Origin: Streptomyces himastatinicus ATCC 53653
Lineage (GTDB): Bacteria; Actinomycetota; Actinomycetes; Streptomycetales; Streptomycetaceae
Direction: 5' to 3'
NCBI RefSeq assembly: GCF_000158915.1
Contig: NZ_GG657754.1
Span: 2,490,480-2,551,710 of the forward strand
DNA length: 61,231 bases
Position 1 is the first letter of the stretch. Each line of letters starts with the position of its first letter. The notes under the pieces were generated by a model, which made no database searches, was not told the DNA's origin, and saw only the letters and a program-made list of their open reading frames with translations. The position numbers were made by a program, and so were the translations under genes. Shown in pieces: positions 8,933-16,951 of this stretch.

Positions 8933-9610
8933 TTATCGCGTGACGAGTTCCAGCAGTTCGTAGACCACGGGGCCTTCCGGCTCGTCCACGGTGGTGGAGT
9001 CGAGGGTGATCAGCCGCTGTTCATCGGCCGCCGCCAGCTCGTCCAGTTCGGGGCGCCCGGCCCGGCTGCTGAGGGCGATCAGCACCCGGCCCCCGGGCGC
9101 GAGGTGATTCCTCGCCTCGCGGAAATACCGCCTGTGCGCCTCGTATCCGGGGTCGACATAGGCCAGCTCATGAGCGGTCAAATCGAGTTCCGGCGGGGCC
9201 CACACATTGTTGGAATGCCAGTAGACCACGTCGAAAGCGGGTGCGTCGTGGAGCGCGTCGAACAGATCGCTGTGGACGGCGGTGACCCGGTCCGCGACGC
9301 CGAAGCGCTCGGCGTTGAGTTCGGTGTTCTTGACCGCCGCCGGATTGAGATCCGTGGCGTATACGGCGCGGCAGCCGGCGAGAGCGGCTTCGACGGCGAT
9401 CAGTCCGATGCCGGAGCCGATTTCGAGGAAGGTGCCGCCGACCGGGAATTCCAGCAGGGACAGATGGGCCAGGCTGGACTTCGAATGCGCCGGGGAGAAC
9501 ACGTCCGGCAGCAGGGTCCATTCCTTGCCGCTCAGCTCGATGTCCGTCTGCTGCCGTACTTCGGCCCGGCTCGCCTCGCTCCGGCTCAAGGGCTGGGTGT
9601 AGTCGTACAT
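8933..9610 (-). CDS. SAM-dependent methyltransferase, PrmC/HemK-like fold
   Basis: A 225-aa class I methyltransferase. Motif I is FLEIGSGIGLIAVEAAL (near residue 60) and motif II is ATDLNPAAVKNTELNA. At the position where N-methyltransferases of this fold carry NPPY, this protein has YWHSNNVW, so the usual amide-N-methylation signature is lost and the substrate is probably different. Its ATG (9608-9610) directly abuts the stop of the monooxygenase gene. It may O- or N-methylate the cluster product. Confidence 0.75.
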   Translation of the reverse strand: MYDYTQPLSRSEASRAEVRQQTDIELSGKEWTLLPDVFSPAHSKSSLAHLSLLEFPVGGTFLEIGSGIGLIAVEAALAGCRAVYATDLNPAAVKNTELNAERFGVADRVTAVHSDLFDALHDAPAFDVVYWHSNNVWAPPELDLTAHELAYVDPGYEAHRRYFREARNHLAPGGRVLIALSSRAGRPELDELAAADEQRLITLDSTTVDEPEGPVVYELLELVTR

Positions 9611-11110
9611 TCAGCGCTCCGCAGGGGTCGTCGCGTAGTTCTCGATGTCGAAGCGGGCCAGGCCGTTGCGCAGCCTTTTGGTGGACCATGGCCAGGTGAC
9701 GAAGTTCTTGCCCTTTTCGTCGAGATAGACGCTGCTGCATCCGCCGGTGTTGTAGACGGTCGAGGCGAGGCCGCGCTGCACCTCGTCGTTGAACGAGCGG
9801 AACGGCTCGGGCCGGATCTCCAGGGCGTCGATGCCCCGGGCGCGTGCGGTGCGTATCGCGTCCACGACGTAGTCGAGCTGGGCTTCGGCGAGGGCGAGCA
9901 GCGAGTTGTACATCACGATGTTCGGGCCGAGCAGCAGATAGGCGTTGGGCAGGGCGGGCAGGGTGGTGGCCCGGTATGCCTCCGGGCTCTTCGACTTCCA
10001 GGTCTCGGAGAGCAATTGGCCGTCCCGCCCCCGGATGCGTTCGGCGATCGGCGGATGGCGCATCTCGAAGCCGGAGCCGAAGACGACGACGTCCACCTCC
10101 ACCCGCTCGCCGTTCGCCGCGATCAGCTCGCTGCCGTCCGCCCCGGCGAGGGCGTGCGGCACGAGCCGGGCGTTGGGCCGGGTCAGGGCCGGGAGGTAGG
10201 TGTTCGACAGCAGCAGCCGCTTGCAGCCGACGGTGAAGTCCGGGGTCAGCTGGGCGCGCAGTTCGGGGTCGGGTACCTGGCGCCGCAGGAGCCCCTTGCC
10301 GACCGGGGTGAGCAGCCGGGCGGAGCTTCGGCGGCGCATGACCAGGGCCAGTGCCTTCAGGAAGCCGTCGCTGACGCCGCGGAACAGCCGCTGGGTGACG
10401 GGGACGTGCCGGAAGAGCCGCCGGACGGGCCTCGGGACCCGGAAGTCGAGCCGGGGTATCACCCAGGCGGCGGTGCGCTGGAAGACGTACAGCTCGCGCA
10501 CCTGCGGCTGGATCTCCGGCACGAGCTGGATGGCCGAGCAGCCGGTGCCGATGACGGCGACCCGCTTGCCGGTGAGGTCCACGTCATGGTTCCAGCGGGC
10601 CGAGTGGAACGTGTCGCCGGGGAATCCGTCCAGCCCGGGCAGGGACGGGGTGGTCGGCTCGTGGAGCAGACCGGAGGCGAAGATGACGTGCTGGGCGACG
10701 AAGCGCCCCCGGCTGGTGTCGAGGACCCATCGGCGGCGGTCCCCGGACCAGGCGGCCTCCAGCAGTTCGGTGCCGAAGCGCAGCGCCGGGGCGATGCGGA
10801 ACTTCTCCACCGTGTCCTCGATGTACGACAGCAGCTCGGGCTGGCCGACGAAATTCCTGCTCCAGCCCGGGTTGGGGTGGAAGGAGAAGGAATAGATCGA
10901 CGAGGGGATGTCGACGGCGCACCCCGGATAGGTGTTCTCCCGCCAGGTCCCGCCGACCCGGTCGGCCTTCTCCAGCACCAGGAAGTCGGTGATGCCGCCG
11001 CGCCGCAGTTTGACCGCGGCGGCGATCCCCGATAATCCCGCGCCGATCACGATGACATGCGCGTGCTGTTCCCCGGCCGGGGCCGGGGTGTCGTCCGCCG
11101 ATATAGCCAT
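9611..11110 (-). CDS. Baeyer-Villiger-type flavin monooxygenase
   Basis: A 499-aa class B flavoprotein monooxygenase. It has the FAD Rossmann motif GAGLSGIAAA (near residue 24), the Baeyer-Villiger fingerprint FxGxxxHxxxW as FPGDTFHSARW, and the NADPH Rossmann motif GTGCSAIQLV. Such enzymes insert oxygen next to a ketone or oxidise N or S atoms. It lies between an SRPBCC gene and the methyltransferase with tight spacing. It could oxidise the anthranilate nitrogen, or a ketone on the acyl or prenyl part. The sequence does not decide. Confidence 0.85.
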   Translation of the reverse strand: MAISADDTPAPAGEQHAHVIVIGAGLSGIAAAVKLRRGGITDFLVLEKADRVGGTWRENTYPGCAVDIPSSIYSFSFHPNPGWSRNFVGQPELLSYIEDTVEKFRIAPALRFGTELLEAAWSGDRRRWVLDTSRGRFVAQHVIFASGLLHEPTTPSLPGLDGFPGDTFHSARWNHDVDLTGKRVAVIGTGCSAIQLVPEIQPQVRELYVFQRTAAWVIPRLDFRVPRPVRRLFRHVPVTQRLFRGVSDGFLKALALVMRRRSSARLLTPVGKGLLRRQVPDPELRAQLTPDFTVGCKRLLLSNTYLPALTRPNARLVPHALAGADGSELIAANGERVEVDVVVFGSGFEMRHPPIAERIRGRDGQLLSETWKSKSPEAYRATTLPALPNAYLLLGPNIVMYNSLLALAEAQLDYVVDAIRTARARGIDALEIRPEPFRSFNDEVQRGLASTVYNTGGCSSVYLDEKGKNFVTWPWSTKRLRNGLARFDIENYATTPAER

Positions 11111-11131
11111 GGGTTTCCCCCTGTCGCGTCA

Positions 11132-11593
11132 CTACGCGCGTTCCAGGATCTCCTTGCTCAGCCGCAGTTCCCGCTCCACCGACACGGGGATGGTGCGCCG
11201 CAGAACCGGGTCGAGCATCCAGCGGGTGAGCGGGTTGAACTGAAAGGAAATCATGCGGGTGGCCCGGATGCCGCCGTCCACCGGCACACAGGAGAACCGG
11301 GCGCTGAATTCGGCCATCCGGTGATTGAACTTGTTCAGCGGCAAGGGCGCCAGCCGGATGTCGATGCACGAGCCCGGCGTGAGCCGCATCTGGGCGATGG
11401 CTTTCGGTTCCGGAAGCTTCAGCCCGGGCAGCTTGGGCTGGAACTTGAACTCGGTGAGATTTCCGTTCCTGCGCACCCAGGAGATCGGTCCGACCTTGTC
11501 ATCGACTTCGACGTAGCGTTCGATGTCCATCACGAAGTCGAGGAAGGCTTCCGGTGTACAGGCGATTGTCTGTTCTTTCTCCACCTTGACCAT
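11132..11593 (-). CDS. SRPBCC (START/Bet v1-like) protein, copy A
   Basis: A 153-aa SRPBCC-fold protein. It begins MVKVEKEQTIACTPEAFLDF, the usual first strand and helix of polyketide-cyclase/dehydrase-like proteins, with a hydrophobic cavity made of the following strands. Family members bind hydrophobic ligands, and some catalyse cyclisation or dehydration. It is one of two SRPBCC genes in this operon (the other is at 22645-23175). Gaps are 28 bp to the upstream gene and 21 bp to the downstream one. No catalytic residue can be assigned. Confidence 0.75.
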   Translation of the reverse strand: MVKVEKEQTIACTPEAFLDFVMDIERYVEVDDKVGPISWVRRNGNLTEFKFQPKLPGLKLPEPKAIAQMRLTPGSCIDIRLAPLPLNKFNHRMAEFSARFSCVPVDGGIRATRMISFQFNPLTRWMLDPVLRRTIPVSVERELRLSKEILERA

Positions 11594-11621
11594 GACGTCA
11601 CACTACCGTCCTGCCTCGCTT

Positions 11622-12401
11622 TCACAGATACGCCCGCGCATGCAGCAGCGCGAGTTCGGCGAGTTCGCCTTCGGCCGTCAGCTCCCCTGTCGCGGAACCC
11701 CGGGTGCGCCGGGTCGCGACCCGGCACCAGGCCAGCAGCGGGCCGTGCAGCACATCGGTCGCGTCGTCGGGTCCGACGGTGTGGCCGGTACCGTCGTACG
11801 CCGTCAGCTCCAGCCGCAGGGAGCGGTCCGCGGGCGGGCGCACCCGGGCCCGGCCCAGGGCGTACCGCAGGGTGGCGTGGCCGAGTGCGGCGATGTGGCG
11901 CAGCCGGGGCGTCTCGGCCACCGGCAGCCCCAGCGCGTCCCGGATGTCCAGGCCGTGCGCCCAGTGCTCCATGAGCCGGGCGGTGGCGAACACCTCGGTG
12001 GTCATGCCGAAGCCCCAGGCCACGCGGTCGCCGGGGGCGCGTGCGGCCAGCAGCCGGCGGGTCTCCGTACCGGCCTTGTCCCACCAGGCGGTCAGGTCGC
12101 CGGGCGAGAGCCCGTCGCCCCGGCGGCATCCGGCGGCGGTGAAGTCCTCGGCGGTCGGATACGCGGGGACGGCCTCGGCGAACGCGCGCGGGCCGCCCGT
12201 CAGGGTGTCGCGGGCGACCTCCTCGGTGTCGGCCAGATGGGACACCTGGTCGGCCACGGTCCAGCCGTCCGCCGCCGAGTCACGGGCCCAGTCGGCGTCG
12301 GTGAGGGACCGCACCAGGGCGCCGAACTCCCGCTGCTCGTCGGCGAGATCGGCCAGCTCCCCGCGCACCGGGGCAGTCGCGGGCTGGCGTACCGGGGTCA
12401 C
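11622..12401 (-). CDS. Mycothiol-dependent maleylpyruvate isomerase/DinB-like protein (TIGR03084 type)
   Basis: A 259-aa protein of the DinB-like four-helix family, TIGR03084 type. The hallmarks are GWTVADQVSHLADTEEVAR near residue 50 and the second metal-histidine region LMEHWAHGLDIRDALG near residue 160. The GTG at 12401 overlaps the upstream stop as GTGA, the coupling pattern used along this operon. Metal-dependent members use mycothiol as cofactor for isomerisation or thiol transfer, so it might add or remove mycothiol from a reactive intermediate. That role is inferred from the family. Confidence 0.75.
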   Translation of the reverse strand: MTPVRQPATAPVRGELADLADEQREFGALVRSLTDADWARDSAADGWTVADQVSHLADTEEVARDTLTGGPRAFAEAVPAYPTAEDFTAAGCRRGDGLSPGDLTAWWDKAGTETRRLLAARAPGDRVAWGFGMTTEVFATARLMEHWAHGLDIRDALGLPVAETPRLRHIAALGHATLRYALGRARVRPPADRSLRLELTAYDGTGHTVGPDDATDVLHGPLLAWCRVATRRTRGSATGELTAEGELAELALLHARAYL

Positions 12402-13503
12402 AGGATCGCCACCGTTCCCGCCGAGCCGTCCACCGCGACCGGGCCGCCCGCGGCCAGCCGCTCCAGCGCCGCCGCGCCGACCCCGGTCACACAGGGCACC
12501 CCGAGTTCGCGGGCGACGATGGCGGCGTGGCACAGCATCCCGCCCTCGGCGGTGACCAGGGCGGCGGCCTCCGCCATCAGCGGGACCCAGTCCGGGTCGG
12601 TCTGCTCGGCGAGCAGCACCGCGCCCGGCTCCCAGCGGGGGTCGTCGATGTCGCGCAGCCGCAGCGCCCGGGCGGTGGCCGCCCCGGCGGAGTCCGCGGG
12701 GTTGTGGACGACCTTCCCGTCCGTCCCATCCGTCTCGTGGCGTTTCGGCGGCGGACCGCGGCGACTCCCCCAGCGCGGTGGTCATCGGCTTGGAACTGAA
12801 GCCACACCAGACCGTCTTCGAGCAGGGCGAATTCCAGATCGGCGGGGATGCCGAGCGCGTTCTGCACCGCGACGCACGCCGCGCCGACCGGCAGCCCGCC
12901 GCTGGTCAGCGGCTCCGGCTCCGATCCCCCGGCGGGCCCCTCGGGCGTCCACTCCTCCCAGGCGGGGGTGACGGCGCCGGAGACCAGGGCGTCACCGCTG
13001 CCGTGCGCCCACTCCAGCCGCCCCCTGCCGGGGCCGCGGCCCAGCCACAGCCCGCTGCGCACCGGGGTGCGGAAGGGCTGGAGCAGCACCGCCATGCCGA
13101 CGTCGAGCACCGGTCCGGACGCGGTGCGCTCCCGGTAGGCGGCGACCCGGCCGCTGCGCGCGGAGTCCCGTACGGCGGCGATGGCGGTGGCCAAGTCGTG
13201 TGCGGGGACGTCGAGTTCGCTGCGGAACATGCCCGCGTAGCTGAGCGCCGCCCCGTCCTCGACCGTGGCCGAGCTGCGCACCGCCCAGCGCGGGGCGACC
13301 GCCGCGAGCCGGGCGAGGTCGTCGGTGGCGGGCTCGGCACCGACCGGCACCACCCAGGTGTCGGGGATGGTCGCCCCGGCGCGCAGCAGCGCGGCGAGCC
13401 CGACGGCCTTGCCGCCGACCGCGGTCCGGTCGCCGTCGCCGAGTTCGCCGGTGAGCCGCAAGACCGTGTTCGCACCGGTCACGGGGGTCTCCGCGCCGGT
13501 CAC
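12398..13503 (-). CDS. PEP-synthase-like ATP-binding subunit with phosphohistidine domain; frame broken twice
   Basis: The N-terminal part is a pyruvate-phosphate-dikinase/PEP-synthase ATP-grasp domain: GGKAVGLAALLRAGATIPDT, then the WAVRSSATVEDG core, ending VWLQFQ. The C-terminal part is the swivelling phosphohistidine domain TAEGGMLCHAAIVARELG with the catalytic His in CHAA. The two parts lie in different frames. Removing one base of the TT pair at 12790-12791 gives LQFQPMTTA, the expected end of the ATP-grasp domain. Removing one of the CC pair at 12712-12713 restores VVHNPADSAG, for about 367 aa in all. The GTG at 13503 overlaps the preceding stop. The protein lacks the middle substrate domain of PEP synthase or rifampin phosphotransferase, which the protein at 14424-15956 could supply. 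I think the breaks are consensus errors. Confidence 0.75.
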
Positions 13504-14156
13504 CGCGCCGCCCCCGCCCGTTCCTCGGCCTCCCGCTCGATCCCCAGCGAGAGCAGCAGATCGCGGTGCAGCTCCATCCAGACGTCGTGGTACGAGTCGC
13601 ACATGACGCCGGTGAACGCCTTGTGGTCGCCGTCGCGCAGCCGGTCCAGGGCGCCGGTGAGCCCGTCGGCGTAGCGCCCGAACCGGGGGCGTACGGCGGT
13701 GAGTTCGCCGGTCACCTCCACGGCCTCGTCGTGCACGGCGCCGAGTTCGGCCACCCGCGCCTGGTCGTAGGCGGCGTCGGTGTGGTCGTTGGTGGCGCCG
13801 TCGCGGAGCTGCCAGCGGGTGCACAGCTCCTTGAACCGGTCGTTCACCGGCAGGAAGCGCTCGTATCCCGGTCGCAGCCGGTCCCGGCCGTCGCCCGCCA
13901 GGTCGTCGGCGATCAGCGCGGTGTGCCGCTCGCGGCCCTCGGCCGTGATGCGCCACAGTCCGCGCCGCTCCATATGGGTGGCGTGCCCGTCGGCCCGCAG
14001 TTTCTCCAGTTCGGCGAGGACGTCCTCGCGGTCGTGCCCGGACCCCGCCACCAGGGGGTCGGCCGGTGCCATGCCCTTGATGACGAGGGTGTGCAGGACG
14101 TCGAACGCGGCGGTGCCGGTGTCGCTTTCGGGAAGCAATGCGTCTCCCGTCGTCAT
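13500..14156 (-). CDS. Winged-helix-containing protein of unknown role, linked to PEP-type phosphotransferase
   Basis: A 218-aa soluble protein. Residues about 18-78 look like a winged helix (DREDVLAELEKLRADGHATH followed by a RGLWRITAEGRERH wing). The rest is helical and polar, with a YERFLPVNDRFKELCTRW segment. It lies between the ACP gene and the ATP-binding PEP-synthase-like gene, with 4-bp overlaps on both sides, so it is made in step with them. A DNA-binding regulator is possible. An accessory subunit that uses a winged helix as a docking domain is equally plausible given its place inside the enzyme block. I do not recognise a characterised homologue. Confidence 0.6.
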   Translation of the reverse strand: MTTGDALLPESDTGTAAFDVLHTLVIKGMAPADPLVAGSGHDREDVLAELEKLRADGHATHMERRGLWRITAEGRERHTALIADDLAGDGRDRLRPGYERFLPVNDRFKELCTRWQLRDGATNDHTDAAYDQARVAELGAVHDEAVEVTGELTAVRPRFGRYADGLTGALDRLRDGDHKAFTGVMCDSYHDVWMELHRDLLLSLGIEREAEERAGAAR

Positions 14157-14437
14157 GTCGTGGTGGCGTCGGCGCGCAGTTCGTCGAGGAGTCCGACGAG
14201 ATCGCCGACCGTCGTGATGGTGGCGGCCTTGGGGTTGTCGACCAGCGCCACGCCGAAGCGTTCCTCCAGGGCCAGCAGGATCTCCAGGGTGGCCAGCGAG
14301 TCGATCTCCAGGTCCTGGATGATGCGATCGGTGGGCCGCAGATCCCGCTGGACCCGCTTGACCTGGGCGTAGACCTCCTCCAGGGCGGTCAGGGTCTCGG
14401 TGTCCGCGGACGCTCGGGTGGAGTCAGGAAGGGTCAA
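14153..14437 (-). CDS. Stand-alone acyl carrier protein
   Basis: A 94-aa acidic four-helix carrier protein. The phosphopantetheine attachment site is Ser47 in DLEIDSLATLEIL. Helix three follows as EERFGVALVDNPKAATITTVGDLVGLL. It is encoded between the two PEP-synthase-like subunits and upstream genes for two SDRs, an acyl-CoA dehydrogenase and a FAAL. It is the natural acceptor for the fatty acyl-AMP made by the FAAL at 19309-21012 and the platform on which the acyl chain is modified. It overlaps the upstream gene by 14 bp and the downstream gene by 4 bp. Confidence 0.9.
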   Translation of the reverse strand: MTLPDSTRASADTETLTALEEVYAQVKRVQRDLRPTDRIIQDLEIDSLATLEILLALEERFGVALVDNPKAATITTVGDLVGLLDELRADATTT

Positions 14438-15956
14438 GGATGTTCACCTCTCCGGTACTGCCGTTGATGGAGACGGCCGTGCCCGCAGGCAGCGAGGCCG
14501 CGCCGGGATAGCCCACGACGCACGGAATCCCGTACTCGCGGGAGAGGATCGCGATATGCGACAGATCGCTGCCGCGTTCGCTGAGCACGCCCTCGGCGAA
14601 GGGCAGCAGCGGGGCGATGTCCGCGTCGGCGGACGAGCAGACGATGATCGCTGGATCGTCGGGCAGATCGCCCTCGGGCGTCATCACCGTGCCGGTGCCG
14701 ACGCCGGGCGCCACCCCGCGCAGCCCCTGGGGCGTCCGGCTCAGCCACGGCCGGATCACCCCGTCGTCGCCGGTGAGGTCGAGGTGTTCGGGCATCGGGG
14801 TGGCGAGCGCCGCCCGGCAGGCCTCGATCCGCGGCCGGGCCCGCTCGATCAGCGCGGGCCGGGTGGCCAGTTCGGTGAACTCCCGGATCGTCAGATACGG
14901 CCACAGGTCGGCGTCGCCGCCCATCGAGGACGCCAGCGCGGGCAGCAGCCGCCGGTAGATGTGCAGGGTGCGCATCGCGAGGGACTTGGAGTGCTCGCGC
15001 CCCGCCATCATCTCGCCGACGGCGACCGCCAGCGACCGTACGGTACGGCCGCGCCAGGGCGAGACCATCCCGGCCAGAGCCTCGGCCGGGTCGATCGGCG
15101 CCACGGACGCCTCGCCGCTGCCGCCCGCCACCTGCTTGTGCCGCACCGCGTAGTCCTGCCAGGGCGCCTGGTTGTCCGCGACCTCGTAGAAGGAGGAGGC
15201 CAGGAAGTCGCCGGGGCCGAACGGGTCCAGGGTGGACGCCGCGGTGTGCAGCCGGTCCCAGACCAGTTCGCGCGGCCGGGTCAGCCAGTGCGCGATCTCC
15301 TTGCCGTGCCGCAGCAGCTTGCCGTAGACGCGCCGCTGGAGCGCGGTGACCGGCACCAGTCCTGACGTGGTCAGGATGTGCACCGCCCACGCCTCTTCGA
15401 GGACGGGCAGCGCGTCGCGCAGCACCCCGGCCAGCGCGATGGGGCTGTCGGTGGTGGTCGCGGCGCGCAGCCCCCACTCCAGCTCGGCGACCCGCTCCTC
15501 CAGGGAGCGCAGCCGCGGCCCTGTGTCGCGCAGTTCGCCCAGCAGCTTGGCGCTGCCCGCGACCTGGCGGACCCGGCCGGAGCGCAGCGCGGTGAGTTCC
15601 TCCGGGGAGTCGATGCCCTCGAAGTAGGCGTCGGTGACGTCGCTCGGCTGGAGTCCCGGGATGGAGGCGGACAGATGACAGTAGGCGGCCAGGTTGTGGT
15701 AGGGGCGGCAGCCGAAGTAGCCGACGAAGACGTAGTGCCCGCCCTCGGCCCAGGCCGGGCGCCCCCACAGCCGCCGGGCCAGCGCCCGGGTGCCGCGCTC
15801 CATCGGGTCGCCCACCAGCGACCAGGACATGGGCGAGAGCCGCTGCGGGGCCACTTCGCCGAAGTTGCCCGCCGAGTAGACGCGGAAGTAGGGGTGCGCG
15901 TCGGTGTCGACCGACACCTCTACCGACCGCGGTTGCTCGGTCGCCTGCTCGGTCAT
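14424..15956 (-). CDS. PEP-utiliser-like protein: substrate domain plus phosphohistidine domain, no ATP-grasp
   Basis: A 510-aa protein with a long helical middle domain (residues about 20-400) like the substrate-binding domain of rifampin phosphotransferase. A swivelling domain ends it, with SERGSDLSHIAILSREYG and the catalytic His467. It has no ATP-grasp domain. In this enzyme class ATP phosphorylates the histidine, and the swivelling domain then carries phosphate to the substrate. Here the ATP-grasp domain would come from the product of 12398-13503, making a two-polypeptide phosphotransferase. Its ATG (15954-15956) overlaps the preceding stop. The substrate is unknown. A hydroxyacyl chain on the neighbouring ACP is one possibility, with phosphate as a leaving group for dehydration. 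Confidence 0.7.
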   Translation of the reverse strand: MTEQATEQPRSVEVSVDTDAHPYFRVYSAGNFGEVAPQRLSPMSWSLVGDPMERGTRALARRLWGRPAWAEGGHYVFVGYFGCRPYHNLAAYCHLSASIPGLQPSDVTDAYFEGIDSPEELTALRSGRVRQVAGSAKLLGELRDTGPRLRSLEERVAELEWGLRAATTTDSPIALAGVLRDALPVLEEAWAVHILTTSGLVPVTALQRRVYGKLLRHGKEIAHWLTRPRELVWDRLHTAASTLDPFGPGDFLASSFYEVADNQAPWQDYAVRHKQVAGGSGEASVAPIDPAEALAGMVSPWRGRTVRSLAVAVGEMMAGREHSKSLAMRTLHIYRRLLPALASSMGGDADLWPYLTIREFTELATRPALIERARPRIEACRAALATPMPEHLDLTGDDGVIRPWLSRTPQGLRGVAPGVGTGTVMTPEGDLPDDPAIIVCSSADADIAPLLPFAEGVLSERGSDLSHIAILSREYGIPCVVGYPGAASLPAGTAVSINGSTGEVNILDPS

Positions 15957-16951
15957 ACGAGGGCCCTCCTCTCCGTACCGCCGCGCAGCGCCTCACCGGT
16001 GGCCCCGAGGTAGTCGGGGTCGGGGGCGGGCCAGGGCTCGGGGATCTCCTTGAGGACGTTCACGTCCAGGTCGAACCACGGCTCGGTGTACTCCGTCAGC
16101 TCCTTCGGCGCACCGACCCGTTCGCCGATCAGGCGGGTGAACCGGCCGAGCGGTCCGGCCTCGACGATCTTCGGCACCACGCCCCAGGGGCGGCACACCT
16201 CGGTGAACACTTCGCCGAGGGTGGGCATCGCCGGATCGAACCAGGTCCAGGTGGACCGGCCGATGGGTGTGGTGAGCGCCTTCAGCACGATCTGCGCGGC
16301 GGAGGTCGCGTCGGTGATCCAGCAGGGGAAGTCCCCGCGCCGGGCCAGGTGCACCGGGTATCCGGCGAGCAGATGCGGGAAGACCATCGGCAGGCCGTGC
16401 CGGGTGTCGGGCCGTCCGCCGCGCGGGGCGGGGCCGAGCACCGGGCCGAAGCGGACGACGCCGACGGGCAGTTCGGGGGTGTCCCTGACGAGCCGTTCGG
16501 CGCAGTACTTGCCGTACTCGTACCAGTTGCGGAAGCGCTGGCCGGTGTACAGCTCGCGGTTGGTGACGCGGCCCTTGGCGCGGCCGAGCGCCAGCAGCGA
16601 GGAGATGTGCACGGCCTGCCGCAGTGCGGGCAGCTCGCGCAGGAAGGCCAGCGCCTGGCGCATCCCGGAGCTGTGGGTCTCCAGCACCTCACCGGGGCCC
16701 GAGGTCCAGGACACCGAGCCGAAGCAGAGCACCACATGGGTGGTCTCCTCACGGACCCGGGCCAGATCGGCGGACGACAGGCCGAGGCGCGGCATCCGTA
16801 CGTCACCGCGGACGCCCTCGCCGACGGCGGTACGGCCGCTGCGGGAGAGCACCCGGACGGTGGCGCCGTCCCGTTCGCACGCCTGCGCCACGGCCGTGCC
16901 CAGGAACCCGGAGCCGCCCAGAATCAACACGTTCATGCCGGGATCGTTCAT
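15953..16951 (-). CDS. Extended SDR, NAD-dependent epimerase/dehydratase-like (1)
   Basis: A 332-aa extended short-chain dehydrogenase. The cofactor motif ILGGSGFLGTAVA lies near residue 10. The YxxxK pair is present as WYEYGKYCAERL, and SSLLALGRAKG marks the serine region. The start is the ATG at 16951, overlapping the previous stop as ATGA. An in-frame ATG at 16936 is an alternative. It is paired with a second SDR directly upstream. Extended SDRs reduce or oxidise beta-hydroxy/keto groups, or reduce thioesters when linked to carrier proteins. The ACP next door suggests acyl-chain processing. Confidence 0.8.
   Translation of the reverse strand: MNDPGMNVLILGGSGFLGTAVAQACERDGATVRVLSRSGRTAVGEGVRGDVRMPRLGLSSADLARVREETTHVVLCFGSVSWTSGPGEVLETHSSGMRQALAFLRELPALRQAVHISSLLALGRAKGRVTNRELYTGQRFRNWYEYGKYCAERLVRDTPELPVGVVRFGPVLGPAPRGGRPDTRHGLPMVFPHLLAGYPVHLARRGDFPCWITDATSAAQIVLKALTTPIGRSTWTWFDPAMPTLGEVFTEVCRPWGVVPKIVEAGPLGRFTRLIGERVGAPKELTEYTEPWFDLDVNVLKEIPEPWPAPDPDYLGATGEALRGGTERRALV

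Noticed and set aside
8735..11035. Plus-strand 766-codon frame
   Set aside because: Antisense of the methyltransferase and monooxygenase genes. No domain, no ribosome site.
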